Part shown: positions 19,240-28,711 of the stretch, one piece after another
Layout: every line of letters begins with the position of its first letter
Numbering within the stretch: position 1 is the stretch's first letter
Origin: Agromyces cerinus subsp. cerinus
GTDB taxonomy: Bacteria; Actinomycetota; Actinomycetes; Actinomycetales; Microbacteriaceae
Direction of reading: 5' to 3'
Length of the DNA stretch: 64,000 nt
Assembly (NCBI RefSeq): GCF_900142065.1
Contig: NZ_FSRJ01000001.1
Location: 62,001-126,000 of the forward strand
Notes under the pieces: generated by a model
The model's input: only the letters and a program-made list of their open reading frames with translations
Told to the model about the DNA's origin: nothing
Database searches by the model: none
Translations under genes and position numbers: made by a program

Positions 19240-20886
19240 TCAGGCCTCCTCGAGTGCCGCGGTGTCGACCGCCGCGACGTCGGTCGTGATGCCGCCGCGA
19301 CGGATGCCGCGGCCGGGCGTCGCCCCGGTGAGTGCGCCTCCCGCGAGCACGGGCACGCCGGCGACCAGCACGTCGTCGATGCCGACGGCGAGCCCGAGCG
19401 GTTCCACGTAGCTCGCGGTCGCGCGTACGGCATCGGGGTCGACGAGCACGAGGTCGGCGACGAAGCCCTCGCGCACCGCGCCGCGGTCGCCGAGCCCGAA
19501 CCGGGCCGCCGCGCGTGAGGAGACGAGCGCCGCGGCATCCGCCCAGCCGAGCGCGGCCTGCTCGCGCACGAGCATCGCGAGGTATCGGGAGAACGAGCCG
19601 CGCGCCCGCGGGTGCGGGTGGCGGCCGATGAAGATGCCGTCGGAACCGCCGATGGCCGCCCGGTGCGAGAGGATCTCCGCGAGCCCGGCATCGCTGCGCT
19701 CGCGTTGCACGGCCATCACGACGTTGACCTCGAGTCGCGAGGCCACGAGCACGTCGAGGGCGAAGTCGATCGCGTCGATCGACGTGCCCGAGCGACCGGA
19801 TGCCTCGGCAGCCCCCTGTGCGATCGTGAGGCCGTGCGCCCAGTCGTAGTCGGGCGCCGCGACATGGGCGAGCGTGAGCATCGACGGCCACTCGGGGCCG
19901 AGGCCCGCGGAGCGCGTGATGGTCGGGAACCACTCCCGGCGGAGTCGCGCACGCGCCGCGGGGTCGGCGAGTTCGGCGACGACCTCGGACCCGGGCCGCA
20001 CGGTCAGCGAGGCGGGCAGGATCGGCATCGCGAGGATCGAGCAGCCACGCGTGTACGGGTAGGCGTCGAAGGTCGCATCGACGCCGTCGCGCTCGAGCTC
20101 GGCGAGCAGCTCCCGCACGAGGTGCGGTTCGGCGTGGAAGTGCGAGACGTGGATCCGCGCCCCCGTCTCGCGGGCGATCGCGGCCATCTCAGCGATGCCC
20201 GCGGCCGAGTTCGCCTCGTAGCCGCCGCGCATGTGCGAGACGTAGACGGCTCCCGCATCGGCGACGGGCCCGGCGAGGGCGGCGAGCTCGGCGGTGTCGG
20301 CGAAGATGCCGGGCACGTAGTCGAGGCCCGTCGAGAGCCCGAGCGCGCCGTCGGCGAGGCCGTCGGCCACGAGCACCCGCATGCGGTCGAGCTCGTCGGG
20401 CGAGGCGGCATCCGTCGACCGGCCCGAGACCACGAAGCGCACCGTGCCCGCGGGCACGAGCACGCCGGCGTTCACGGCCGTGGTGCCGTCGTAGGCGGCG
20501 AGCAGTGCGGCGATCCCGCCGCCGCGGTAGCTCGGGTGCCCTCCGTTGATCGCGGCGAAGTACTCGGTGGCGTAGGCGCCGTCGCCCGGGGCGTACGAGA
20601 CGCCGTCCTGGCCGCCGATGACGGTCGTGACTCCCTGGCGCAGCAGCGCGAGCTGCACGTCGGGGTCGAAGAGCGCGCCGTCGGCGTGCGAGTGGGCGTC
20701 GACGAAGCCGGGCATGAGCAGCCGGCCACGGCCGTCGATGACGTGGGCGTGGGCGGCGTCGCGGGCGTCGTCGGACGTCGCGGGACCGATGCGTGCGATG
20801 CGCTCGCCGTCGACGACCACGTCGGATGCGCCGGCGCCGGCACCGGCGGCATCGACGACGATCGCGTTCCTGATGAGGATCGACAC
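19240..20886 (-). CDS. N-acyl-D-amino-acid deacylase family amidohydrolase
   Basis: The protein has 548 residues. It is an amidohydrolase-superfamily enzyme of the D-aminoacylase group: beta-sandwich ends plus a TIM barrel with metal ligands HSH (His65, His67), His218 (VSHMRGGY), His249 (HVSHFHA) and Asp416 (GSDGIF). The cysteine metal ligand of classical D-aminoacylases (GNCG) is replaced here by Asp94 in GGQDGVS. GTG start with AGGAG upstream, overlapping the stop of the preceding deaminase gene. Expected reaction: removal of an N-acyl group from a D-configured amino acid. The neighbours suggest N-acetyl-D-glucosaminate as substrate (inference). Confidence 0.88.
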   Translation of the reverse strand: MSILIRNAIVVDAAGAGAGASDVVVDGERIARIGPATSDDARDAAHAHVIDGRGRLLMPGFVDAHSHADGALFDPDVQLALLRQGVTTVIGGQDGVSYAPGDGAYATEYFAAINGGHPSYRGGGIAALLAAYDGTTAVNAGVLVPAGTVRFVVSGRSTDAASPDELDRMRVLVADGLADGALGLSTGLDYVPGIFADTAELAALAGPVADAGAVYVSHMRGGYEANSAAGIAEMAAIARETGARIHVSHFHAEPHLVRELLAELERDGVDATFDAYPYTRGCSILAMPILPASLTVRPGSEVVAELADPAARARLRREWFPTITRSAGLGPEWPSMLTLAHVAAPDYDWAHGLTIAQGAAEASGRSGTSIDAIDFALDVLVASRLEVNVVMAVQRERSDAGLAEILSHRAAIGGSDGIFIGRHPHPRARGSFSRYLAMLVREQAALGWADAAALVSSRAAARFGLGDRGAVREGFVADLVLVDPDAVRATASYVEPLGLAVGIDDVLVAGVPVLAGGALTGATPGRGIRRGGITTDVAAVDTAALEEA

Positions 20887-20895
20887 CGAGGACTC

Positions 20896-22188
20896 CTAGA
20901 AGAACGTGCGCACGAGTGCGACCACGCGGTCGGAACCACCGCCCTCGACGACCGGGATGAGGCGCCACTTGTCGAACGCGGTGCACGGGTGCGAGAGGCC
21001 GAGCGAGACGACCTCGCCGATGGCGAGTTCGAGCGGGCCGTCGGCGCGGAGATAGGCGTGCTGGTCGTTGAGGGCGGTGACGGATGCCCCGGCGAGCGGC
21101 CGCTCGGCGGCACCGGGCGCCTCGGCGACGCCGAAGGGCACGGGCAGGCCCTCGTCGTAGGGGAAGTCGCGCTTGCCGCCGTCGAGCAGCGCGAGGCCGG
21201 GCTCGGGGTGCGAGACGACGCGGGCGTAGCCGCGCATCGCGGGGGCGAGTTCGCCGTCGATCGGCGAGATGCCGTGGTAGAAGCCGTCGTCGTGCAGGAG
21301 CGAGGCGCCCGAGCGGAGGATCCAGCGGGTGCTCCCCGCCGTCGCACCTGCTGCAACGGTTGCCGCGGCTTCCGCGGCGATCGCCGGGGCGAACGCCTCG
21401 GCGACGAGTTCCAGGTACGCGCTGCCGCCGGCCGTGACGATGAGCTCGCCCTCGGCGAGGCCGCGCACGACCTCGTGCACCTCGAGCATCTCGGCGAGAT
21501 AGCCCCGCACGGCATCGAGCACCGCGGGCGAGCGATCGTGGCCGAGGCTGCCCTCGTAGCCGGCCGTGCCCGCGAGCCGGAGCACGGGCGAGGCGGCGAC
21601 GCGCTCGGCGACGCGCACGGCCTCGGCAACGCCGCGAGCGCCCGTGCGACCACCGGCCCCGCCGAGCTCGACGAGGACGTCGATCGGGCGGGGGAGTGCG
21701 AGGCCCGCGAGGCCGCGTTCCATCGCCTCGACGGTCTCGACCGAGTCGACCCACGAGCGGAACGCGACGGCGGAGTCGGCGAGTTCACCGGCGACGAACG
21801 CGAGGGCGGCCGGCGCGACGAGCGTGTTCGCGAGCATGATCGAGGCGACGCCGAACGAGCGGGCCGTGCGCACCTGCCCCGGGGTCGCGAGGGTGAGTCC
21901 GGTGGCGCCCGCGTCGAGCTGGAGCTGCCAGAGGGCCGGGGCCATGGTGGTCTTGCCGTGCGGCATGAGTTCGAGTCCGCGATCGGCGCACCAGCCCTGG
22001 ATCACCGAGGCGTTGCGTGCGAGCGCCCGCTCGTCGAGCGCGAGGAGCGGCGTCCAGAACTCGGCGAGCGCCGGCCCGGTCGCGAGGAACTCGCGCACCG
22101 TGAGGCCGTCGGCGCGGGCGGGCAGGCCCTTGTCTGCTGCGCTCAGCCGCTCGTCGGCGAGTGCTGCGAGTCGCGTGTGCTGCGGCAT
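20896..22188 (-). CDS. PLP-dependent amino acid deaminase (D-serine dehydratase/D-threonine aldolase-like, fold III)
   Basis: The protein has 430 residues and has an alanine-racemase-like N-domain with the PLP lysine at Lys79 (MPHGKTTMAP) and a C-terminal domain with the metal pair His...His-x-Cys (NDQHAYL, then SHPCTAFDKW), the zinc site of metal-dependent D-serine dehydratases. Such enzymes eliminate the beta-hydroxyl of D-hydroxy-amino acids to give an enamine and then the keto acid. Start ATG at 22186-22188 with GAGAGGGG upstream. First gene of the operon with the deacylase, IclR and RidA. D-glucosaminate to 2-keto-3-deoxygluconate would fit the downstream kinase and aldolase. Automated pipelines often label this family amino acid deaminase or alanine racemase. 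Confidence 0.88.
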   Translation of the reverse strand: MPQHTRLAALADERLSAADKGLPARADGLTVREFLATGPALAEFWTPLLALDERALARNASVIQGWCADRGLELMPHGKTTMAPALWQLQLDAGATGLTLATPGQVRTARSFGVASIMLANTLVAPAALAFVAGELADSAVAFRSWVDSVETVEAMERGLAGLALPRPIDVLVELGGAGGRTGARGVAEAVRVAERVAASPVLRLAGTAGYEGSLGHDRSPAVLDAVRGYLAEMLEVHEVVRGLAEGELIVTAGGSAYLELVAEAFAPAIAAEAAATVAAGATAGSTRWILRSGASLLHDDGFYHGISPIDGELAPAMRGYARVVSHPEPGLALLDGGKRDFPYDEGLPVPFGVAEAPGAAERPLAGASVTALNDQHAYLRADGPLELAIGEVVSLGLSHPCTAFDKWRLIPVVEGGGSDRVVALVRTFF

Positions 22189-22204
22189 CCGGAGCCCCTC
22201 TCGT

Positions 22205-22221
22205 GTTGCAGATGCTGCAAC
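22205..22221. promoter_or_regulatory. dyad operator candidate between divergent deaminase and kinase operons
   Basis: GTTGCAG (22205-22211), ATG, CTGCAAC (22215-22221): a perfect 7-bp inverted repeat in the 72-nt divergent promoter region. A related half-site (CTGCACA) follows at about 22247. The IclR regulator in the operon is the likely ligand-responsive binder (inference by position). Confidence 0.6.
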
Positions 22222-22260
22222 GCGTTTGCGCCGAATCTGCACACCCGACAGCATAGGGGC

Positions 22261-23184
22261 GTGCCTGACATTCCGCTGCCCGAAGTCGTCGCCCTCGGCG
22301 AGACCATGGCGCTCGTCGCCCCCGTGTTCGCCGAACCGCTCGAGACGGCCGACGAGTTCCGCGTCGACTCGGCCGGCGCCGAGGCGAACGTCGTCGCCCA
22401 CCTCGCGGCCCTCGGTCGTCGCGCCGCGTGGGCGGGGCGACTGGGCGACGATGCGCTCGGTCGGCGCGTCGCGGGGCACCTGCGCGACCGAGGCGTCGAC
22501 CTGCGCTGGGTCGAGACCGACGACGGGGCGCCGACAGGCGTCTACTTCAAGGATCCGGGTCGAGGCGTGCAGTACTACCGGGCAGGGTCGGCGGCTTCGC
22601 GCATGACGCCGTCCTTCCTCGACGCGCTCCCGCTCGACACGGCACGGGTCGTGCACGTCAGCGGGATCACGCCGGCGCTCTCCGCGAGCTGCGACGCGCT
22701 CGTCGACGCACTCCTGGGCCGGGTCGCCGCCGCGCCCGCGATGCTGAGCTTCGACGTCAACCACCGGAGCGCGCTCTGGCCCGCAGGGGTCGCGGCCGGT
22801 CGCCTGCTCGAGCTCGCCGCCCGCGCCGACCTCGTCTTCGTGGGGCTCGACGAGGCCGAGGCGCTCTGGGGCACTGCGACGCCCGACGCCATGCGGGCGC
22901 TGCTGCCCGAGCCCGCGCTCCTCGTCGTGAAGGACGGCGCGATCGGTGCCACCGAGTTCCGCGGCGGTGCGGATTCCGGGTCGACCCACGTTCCGGCGCT
23001 GTCCGTCGAGGTGGTCGAGGCCGTCGGGGCCGGCGACGCCTTCGCGGCCGGGTACCTCGCGTCGCTCCTCGCCGGCGGCGACCCGAGTGATCGACTCGCC
23101 GCCGGACATGCCCGAGCCGTCACGGTGCTCGGCGGCACCGCAGACTTCCCCCTTGCCGAACCCACCACGAGGAGCACCCGATGA
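22261..23184 (+). CDS. kdgK: PfkB family sugar kinase, probable 2-keto-3-deoxygluconate kinase
   Basis: The protein has 307 residues. It shows the PfkB N-terminus (VVALGETMALVAP), substrate-binding GAEANVVAHLAALGRRAAWAG, and the C-terminal signature EAVGAGDAFAAGYLA with the catalytic Asp. KdgK members phosphorylate 2-keto-3-deoxygluconate to KDPG; the specificity is inferred from the KDPG aldolase that overlaps its stop (ATGA at 23181-23184). The GTG at 22261 is the only start that keeps the complete N-terminal strand. It is divergent from the deaminase operon across the dyad at 22205-22221. Confidence 0.85.
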   Translation: MPDIPLPEVVALGETMALVAPVFAEPLETADEFRVDSAGAEANVVAHLAALGRRAAWAGRLGDDALGRRVAGHLRDRGVDLRWVETDDGAPTGVYFKDPGRGVQYYRAGSAASRMTPSFLDALPLDTARVVHVSGITPALSASCDALVDALLGRVAAAPAMLSFDVNHRSALWPAGVAAGRLLELAARADLVFVGLDEAEALWGTATPDAMRALLPEPALLVVKDGAIGATEFRGGADSGSTHVPALSVEVVEAVGAGDAFAAGYLASLLAGGDPSDRLAAGHARAVTVLGGTADFPLAEPTTRSTR

Positions 23185-23792
23185 CCGCCATCAGCAACGC
23201 CGAGTTCGACGCGATCTTCGAGGGGCAGCCGCTCATGGCGATCTTCCGGGGCATGGGCGCCGAGCGGAGCCTCGAGCTCGCCGAGCTCGCCTGGGGCCTC
23301 GGCATCGACGTGATCGAACTGCCGATCCAGACCGAGGCCGACCTCGAGGCGCTGCGCGCCGTCGCCGCTGCCGGGCGCGCTGCCGGCCGGATCGTCGGGG
23401 CGGGCACCGTCGTGTCGGTGCGGCATGTCGAGCTCGCGGCTTCCGCCGGCGCGGCCTTCACTGTGAGCCCGGGCTTCGATCCGGTGGTCTCGCGTGCCTC
23501 GGCGCAGGCGGGGTTGCCGCCGATGCCGGGCGTCGCGACCGCGACCGAGGTGCAGGCCGCGATGGCCTCGGGCCTCACCTGGCTGAAGGCGTTCCCGGCG
23601 TCGCTCCTCGGGCCCGCGTGGTTCCAGGCGATGGCCGCCCCGTTCCCCGGTGCCCGCTTCGTCGCCACCGGCGGCATGGATGCCTCGAACGCGGGAGCGT
23701 TCCTCGCGCGTGGTGTGCGCGCCGTCGCCGTCGGCTCGGCGCTCGAGGACCCGGCGCAGTTGCCGGCGCTCGCCGCCCTGCTCGCCGAGTAG
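23181..23792 (+). CDS. eda: KDPG/KHG aldolase (2-dehydro-3-deoxy-phosphogluconate aldolase)
   Basis: The enzyme cleaves KDPG to pyruvate and glyceraldehyde-3-phosphate. It has 203 residues, a class I aldolase with Schiff-base Lys136 in WLKAFPA and Glu46 in VIELPIQTE. Phosphate-binding GARFVATGGMD and GVRAVAVGSAL follow. Overlap of 4 nt with the kinase gene implies coupled translation. It completes an Entner-Doudoroff-type lower route from the keto-deoxy acid made by the divergent operon. Followed by a strong terminator. Confidence 0.95.
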   Translation: MTAISNAEFDAIFEGQPLMAIFRGMGAERSLELAELAWGLGIDVIELPIQTEADLEALRAVAAAGRAAGRIVGAGTVVSVRHVELAASAGAAFTVSPGFDPVVSRASAQAGLPPMPGVATATEVQAAMASGLTWLKAFPASLLGPAWFQAMAAPFPGARFVATGGMDASNAGAFLARGVRAVAVGSALEDPAQLPALAALLAE

Positions 23793-23814
23793 CCGGGTCT
23801 TCGAACGATCCCGA

Positions 23815-23845
23815 GCGCGGTGCCGACCTGGTCGGCACCGCGCTT
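23815..23845 (+). terminator. terminator after the KDPG aldolase gene
   Basis: Perfect 14-bp arms AGCGCGGTGCCGAC (23815-23828) and its complement (23832-23845), loop CTG, followed by a weak T-rich run TTCGTCGTC. Confidence 0.8.
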
Positions 23846-23906
23846 TCGTCGTCTCCTCCCCGGAAACGTGTGGGAAACGCGGCCGCAACAGAAACTGAAT
23901 GACTTG

Positions 23907-23935
23907 TTTCCAGTTACTATCTTTTCTGTTAGGGT
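23907..23935 (+). promoter_or_regulatory. promoter and putative ROK operator of the oligosaccharide ABC operon
   Basis: The AT-rich stretch 23887-23935 stands out in this GC-rich DNA. TAGGGT (23930-23935) can serve as -10 with TTTCCA (23907-23912) at 17 bp. AACAGAAA (from 23887) pairs with TTTCTGTT (ending 23930). On the minus strand CAGAAAAGAT (23919-23928) matches CAGTAAAGAT in front of the ROK gene at nine of ten positions. Confidence 0.5.
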
Positions 23936-24023
23936 CGCTTCCAGTAACGCGTGAGCACCGAGATCCTGCACGCGGCACTGCGCACCACCTTCCACGCAAC
24001 GAAGCACGAGAGGAATGCCGGAG

Positions 24024-25688
24024 ATGACTCGAACCAAACGCTCCTTCGCGGTGGCACTCGCCGCCGGAGCGGCCGCGATCGCCCTGGGGATGACCGGATG
24101 CACGCCGTCGGCAGGAGGAACCGGCGACGATGCCTCGGTCCTCCGCGTCTGGGCGGGCAGCGCCACCCCGATCAACAACAACTTCAACCCGTTCGCCGTC
24201 GACACGGCCGTGCATGCGACCTTCGGCGTGATCTACGAACCGCTGTTCTTCTTCAACCAGCTCTCGGCGGATGCGCCGGTCGGCCTCGTCGGCGACAGCT
24301 ACGAGTACAGCGAGGACGGGCGCACGCTCACCGTCACGATCAAGCCCGACCTCAAATGGAGCGATGGCGAGGACCTCACGGCCGACGATGTCGCGTTCAC
24401 CTTCGGGTACGGTTCGAACAAGTCCGAGCAGTTCGTCTCGGCCGAGGCGACCGACGCCACCACCGTCGTGCTCACCTACACCGAGCCGCAGTTCACGAGC
24501 GCCTCGCTCACGCTCGGTTCGACGTACATCATCCCCGAGCACATCTGGGCCGACATCGACGACTTCATGGCCGAGACGAACCCCGAGCCCGTCGGCTCCG
24601 GTCCGTACGTGCTGAAGAGCTTCTCCGATGCTGCCTACACGGTCGAGGCCAACGAACTCTTCCGCGACGGCGCTCCCGCCGTGACCGAGGTGCAGTACCT
24701 CGGCCTGGACTCGAACCAGTCGTCGCAGGACCTGCTGACGACCGGCAAGATCGACTGGGTCGGCCAGTTCATCGCGAACCCCGACGCCGTCACGGGCGAG
24801 GGCGACATCACGACGCTGAACCTCCAGCAGGACCCGACGACGATCACGACGTGCGCGAACGCCGACCTCGGGTGCGAGGGCGCGCAGACCGACCCGGCCG
24901 TGCGCCAGGCGATCAACGTCGCGATCGACCGGGCCACGATCGCCGACAAGGCGTTCGCCGGACTGGCGGGCGAGTCCTCGCCGTCGTTCACCCTGCAGCC
25001 GCGCGACGAGCAGTGGCTGAGCGACCCCGAGCTCGCCACGAGCCCCCAGGAGGCGAACGCCGCAGAGGCGGGTGCGATCCTCGAGGCCGCCGGCTACACG
25101 AAGGACGCCGACGGCTTCTACGGCAAGGGCGGCACGGCCTTCGAGATCGACCTGTTCTCGCCCGACGGCTGGACCGACTACAACGACGCCGCGAAGCTCA
25201 TCTCCGAGCAGGCGGCCGAGGCGGGCATCCGCATCAACGCCCGCACCGTCTCCGATGCCGAGTACTGGACGCCGATCCAGTCGGGCGACTTCCAGATGGC
25301 GCTCTACGGACTCACGCAGAGCCTCGTCGCCGACCCGTACTCGAACTACCACGAGTACTTCGCCGGCACCTCGACCGCGAAGGTCGGCGAGACCCCGCTC
25401 GTCGGTCAGAACTACGCGCGCTACTCGAACCCCGCCGTCGACGCGGCCGTGCTCGCGGCCGGTGCGACGCAGGACGTCGCCACGAAGCAGGCGGCCTACG
25501 CGACCATCCAGGCCGAGATCGCGCGCGACCTCCCGTACATCCCAGTGGTGCTGAACGCCTCGCAGTCGTTCTTCAACACCGAGAAGTTCAGCGGATGGCC
25601 GAGCGAGGGCGACCTGTACGCCGCACCGTTGCCGTACCTCGCGGTGGCCAACGCGGTCGTGCTCTCGCACCTCACCCCGGCGAAGTAG
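24024..25688 (+). CDS. ABC transporter substrate-binding lipoprotein, SBP_bac_5 (peptide/oligosaccharide) family
   Basis: The protein has 554 residues. It has a lipoprotein signal peptide with Lys/Arg residues, a hydrophobic core and lipid-attachment Cys26 in LGMTGC. Family-5 features follow: VIYEPLFFFNQLS, LKWSDGEDLTADDVAFTF and AVRQAINVAIDRATIADKAF. I chose the ATG at 24024 because GAGAGGA (24008-24014) is 9 nt upstream; the ATG at 24015 directly abuts it. Family 5 binds peptides but also chitin and cello-oligosaccharides; the co-located glycosidase, ROK regulator and amino-sugar kinase favour a sugar ligand (inference). First gene of a five-gene ABC operon. Confidence 0.92.
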   Translation: MTRTKRSFAVALAAGAAAIALGMTGCTPSAGGTGDDASVLRVWAGSATPINNNFNPFAVDTAVHATFGVIYEPLFFFNQLSADAPVGLVGDSYEYSEDGRTLTVTIKPDLKWSDGEDLTADDVAFTFGYGSNKSEQFVSAEATDATTVVLTYTEPQFTSASLTLGSTYIIPEHIWADIDDFMAETNPEPVGSGPYVLKSFSDAAYTVEANELFRDGAPAVTEVQYLGLDSNQSSQDLLTTGKIDWVGQFIANPDAVTGEGDITTLNLQQDPTTITTCANADLGCEGAQTDPAVRQAINVAIDRATIADKAFAGLAGESSPSFTLQPRDEQWLSDPELATSPQEANAAEAGAILEAAGYTKDADGFYGKGGTAFEIDLFSPDGWTDYNDAAKLISEQAAEAGIRINARTVSDAEYWTPIQSGDFQMALYGLTQSLVADPYSNYHEYFAGTSTAKVGETPLVGQNYARYSNPAVDAAVLAAGATQDVATKQAAYATIQAEIARDLPYIPVVLNASQSFFNTEKFSGWPSEGDLYAAPLPYLAVANAVVLSHLTPAK

Positions 25689-25738
25689 GCCGCCGGTCCC
25701 ATGGAACGAACCCTTCCGAACTCGAGGACGGCAGCGGC

Positions 25739-26743
25739 ATGAGCTTCTACCTTCGGCGGGTCGCCTTCTACCTGGTGACCCTCTGGGCGGCGATCTCGCT
25801 CAACTTCCTGCTCCCGCGGCTCCTCCCGGGCGACCCCGCCGCCATCATGCTCGGCAAGCTCCGGCGTGCCAGCGGCGGGCGCCCGCTCTCCGAGGAGACG
25901 ATCGAGGCCATCACCTCGATCCTCGGCGCAGGGAAGGACATGTCCCTCTGGGACCAGTACGTGGCGTACTGGGGCCGGTTGCTTCAGGGAGACCTCGGCG
26001 TCTCCTCCACGAGGTATCCGGCCTCGGTCGCCGATCTCATCGCGGCGGCCCTGCCGTGGACGATCATCCTGGTCGGCGTCGCGACCGTCATCTCCTTCGT
26101 GCTCGGCATCATCGTCGGCGCATGGGTGGGATGGCGGCGAGGCACCGCGCTCGACCACCTGGTGCCGGTCACCACGGTCTTCCAATCCATCCCGTACTTC
26201 TGGCTCGCCCTCGTGCTCGTCGCGGTGTTCTCGGTGCAGTTGGGCTGGTTCCCGATCGTCGGCGGGTACGACGTCTTCGAGTTCCCGGCCGGCCCCGAGC
26301 TCAGCTGGGCGTTCGTCGGCAGCGCGATCTACCACGCCATCCTCCCGGCGATCACGATCGTGCTCTCCTCGGTCGGCGGCTGGCTCCTCGGCATGCGCAA
26401 CATGATGGTGTCGACGATGTCGGAGGACTACGTCGTCACCGCCGAGGCGAAGGGGCTCACCCCGCGACGGGTGCGCACGAAGTACGCCTCGCGCAACGCC
26501 GCCATCCCGAGCCTCGCCGGTTTCGGCATCGCCCTCGGCTTCGTCGTCGCCGGCTCCATCGTCATGGAGCAGGTGTTCAGCTATCCGGGCATCGGCAAGC
26601 TCATGATCCAGGCCGTGCAGGGCCTCGACTACGCGCTCATGCAGGGCGTCTTCCTCGTGATCACGCTCACCGTGCTCGCCGCCAACTTCTTCATGGACCT
26701 CATCTACGGCTTCATCGACCCGAGGGTGCGACACAATGGATGA
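25739..26743 (+). CDS. ABC transporter permease, DppB type
   Basis: The protein has 334 residues and about six membrane segments, beginning with the DppB-like YLRRVAFYLVTLWAAISLNFLLPRLLPGDP. The cytoplasmic coupling (EAA) loop reads EDYVVTAEAKGLTPRRVRTKYASRNA at about 225-250, and the C-terminus ends DLIYGFIDPRVRHNG, a usual DppB ending. GAGGA upstream at 25723-25727. It overlaps the second permease by 8 nt. Confidence 0.94.
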   Translation: MSFYLRRVAFYLVTLWAAISLNFLLPRLLPGDPAAIMLGKLRRASGGRPLSEETIEAITSILGAGKDMSLWDQYVAYWGRLLQGDLGVSSTRYPASVADLIAAALPWTIILVGVATVISFVLGIIVGAWVGWRRGTALDHLVPVTTVFQSIPYFWLALVLVAVFSVQLGWFPIVGGYDVFEFPAGPELSWAFVGSAIYHAILPAITIVLSSVGGWLLGMRNMMVSTMSEDYVVTAEAKGLTPRRVRTKYASRNAAIPSLAGFGIALGFVVAGSIVMEQVFSYPGIGKLMIQAVQGLDYALMQGVFLVITLTVLAANFFMDLIYGFIDPRVRHNG

Positions 26744-27823
26744 CTCCCAGCCCACCCTCGATCGCGCCGACGACGCCTACGCGACGGGCGACGACGCGCC
26801 GTTCCAGTCGCCCGTCTCCGCCGAGGCGGTGCGCGAGACGACCCGCGAGGCGACCGCCACCGCCGCGATCGCGGCCGCACGTGCGACGCGCGGCGGCCGG
26901 TTCCGGCACATCCTGCCGAGCCGCTCCGGCAAGCTCATCACCGGTGTCGTGATCGTCGGCCTCATCACGCTGTTCGGCATCTTCGGCCCGATGATCGCCC
27001 AGCCGCCCCGTGACTCGAGCAACGAGGCGCTGCAGCCGCCGTCGGCCGAGCACTGGCTCGGCACGACCAAGCTCGGCTACGACGTCTTCTCGCAGCTCGC
27101 CTGGGGCACGCAGGGCTCGCTCTTCATCGGCCTCGTCGCCGGACTCGTCGCCCTCTTCCTCGCCGTGGTCTTCGGCGTGTTCGCCGGCTACTTCGGCGGC
27201 GTGCTCGACGAGGTGCTCACGCTCTTCACGAACATCGTGCTCGTGATCCCGGGCCTGCCCGTCGTCATGGTGATCGCCGCCTACGTGCAGACCGCCGAGG
27301 GCCTCGGGCCGCTCGCCCGAAGCTCCCTCCTCGTCGCGCTCGTGCTCGGCATCACGGGCTGGGCGGGCTCCGCCGTGGTGCTGCGGGCCCAGGCGCGCTC
27401 ACTGCGCACCCGCGAGTACGTCGCCGCAGCCCGGGTCGCGGGCGAGAAGCCCGGCCGCATCATCTTCGTCGAGATCCTTCCGAACCTCGTGCCGCTGCTC
27501 GCGGCCCAGTTCATCTTCGGCGTCATCTTCGCGGTGCTCGGCGAGGCGGGGCTCTCGTACCTCGGCCTCGGGCCGACCGGGTCGATCACGCTCGGCACGA
27601 TGCTGAACGACGCCCAGACCGGCCAGGCGGTGGGCACGGGTGCCTGGTGGTGGTTCGTGCCTCCGGGCCTCATCATCGCCGCGCTCGGCGCCGGACTCTC
27701 CCTCATCAACTTCGCGATCGACGAGGTCGTGAACCCGAAGCTCAGGCTCGCGCCTGAGAACGCGAAGCGCCAGCGCAGGGCCGCGAAGGCCGGCAAGGGC
27801 GTCGCCGATACCGGAGCATTCGC

Positions 27824-27827
<4 letters not shown>
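26736..27827 (+). CDS. ABC transporter permease, DppC type
   Basis: The protein has 363 residues. It has a long polar N-terminal extension (about 60 residues, Ala/Thr/Arg-rich), then the DppC pattern: first membrane helix, HWLGTTKLGYDVFSQLAWGTQGSLFIGLVAG, EAA loop EYVAAARVAGEKPGRIIFVEILPN, and a Lys/Arg/Ala-rich cytoplasmic tail. Pairs with the preceding permease to form the transmembrane channel. Overlaps the next gene as ATGA. Confidence 0.94.
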
Positions 27828-28707
<880 letters not shown>

Positions 28708-28711
<4 letters not shown>

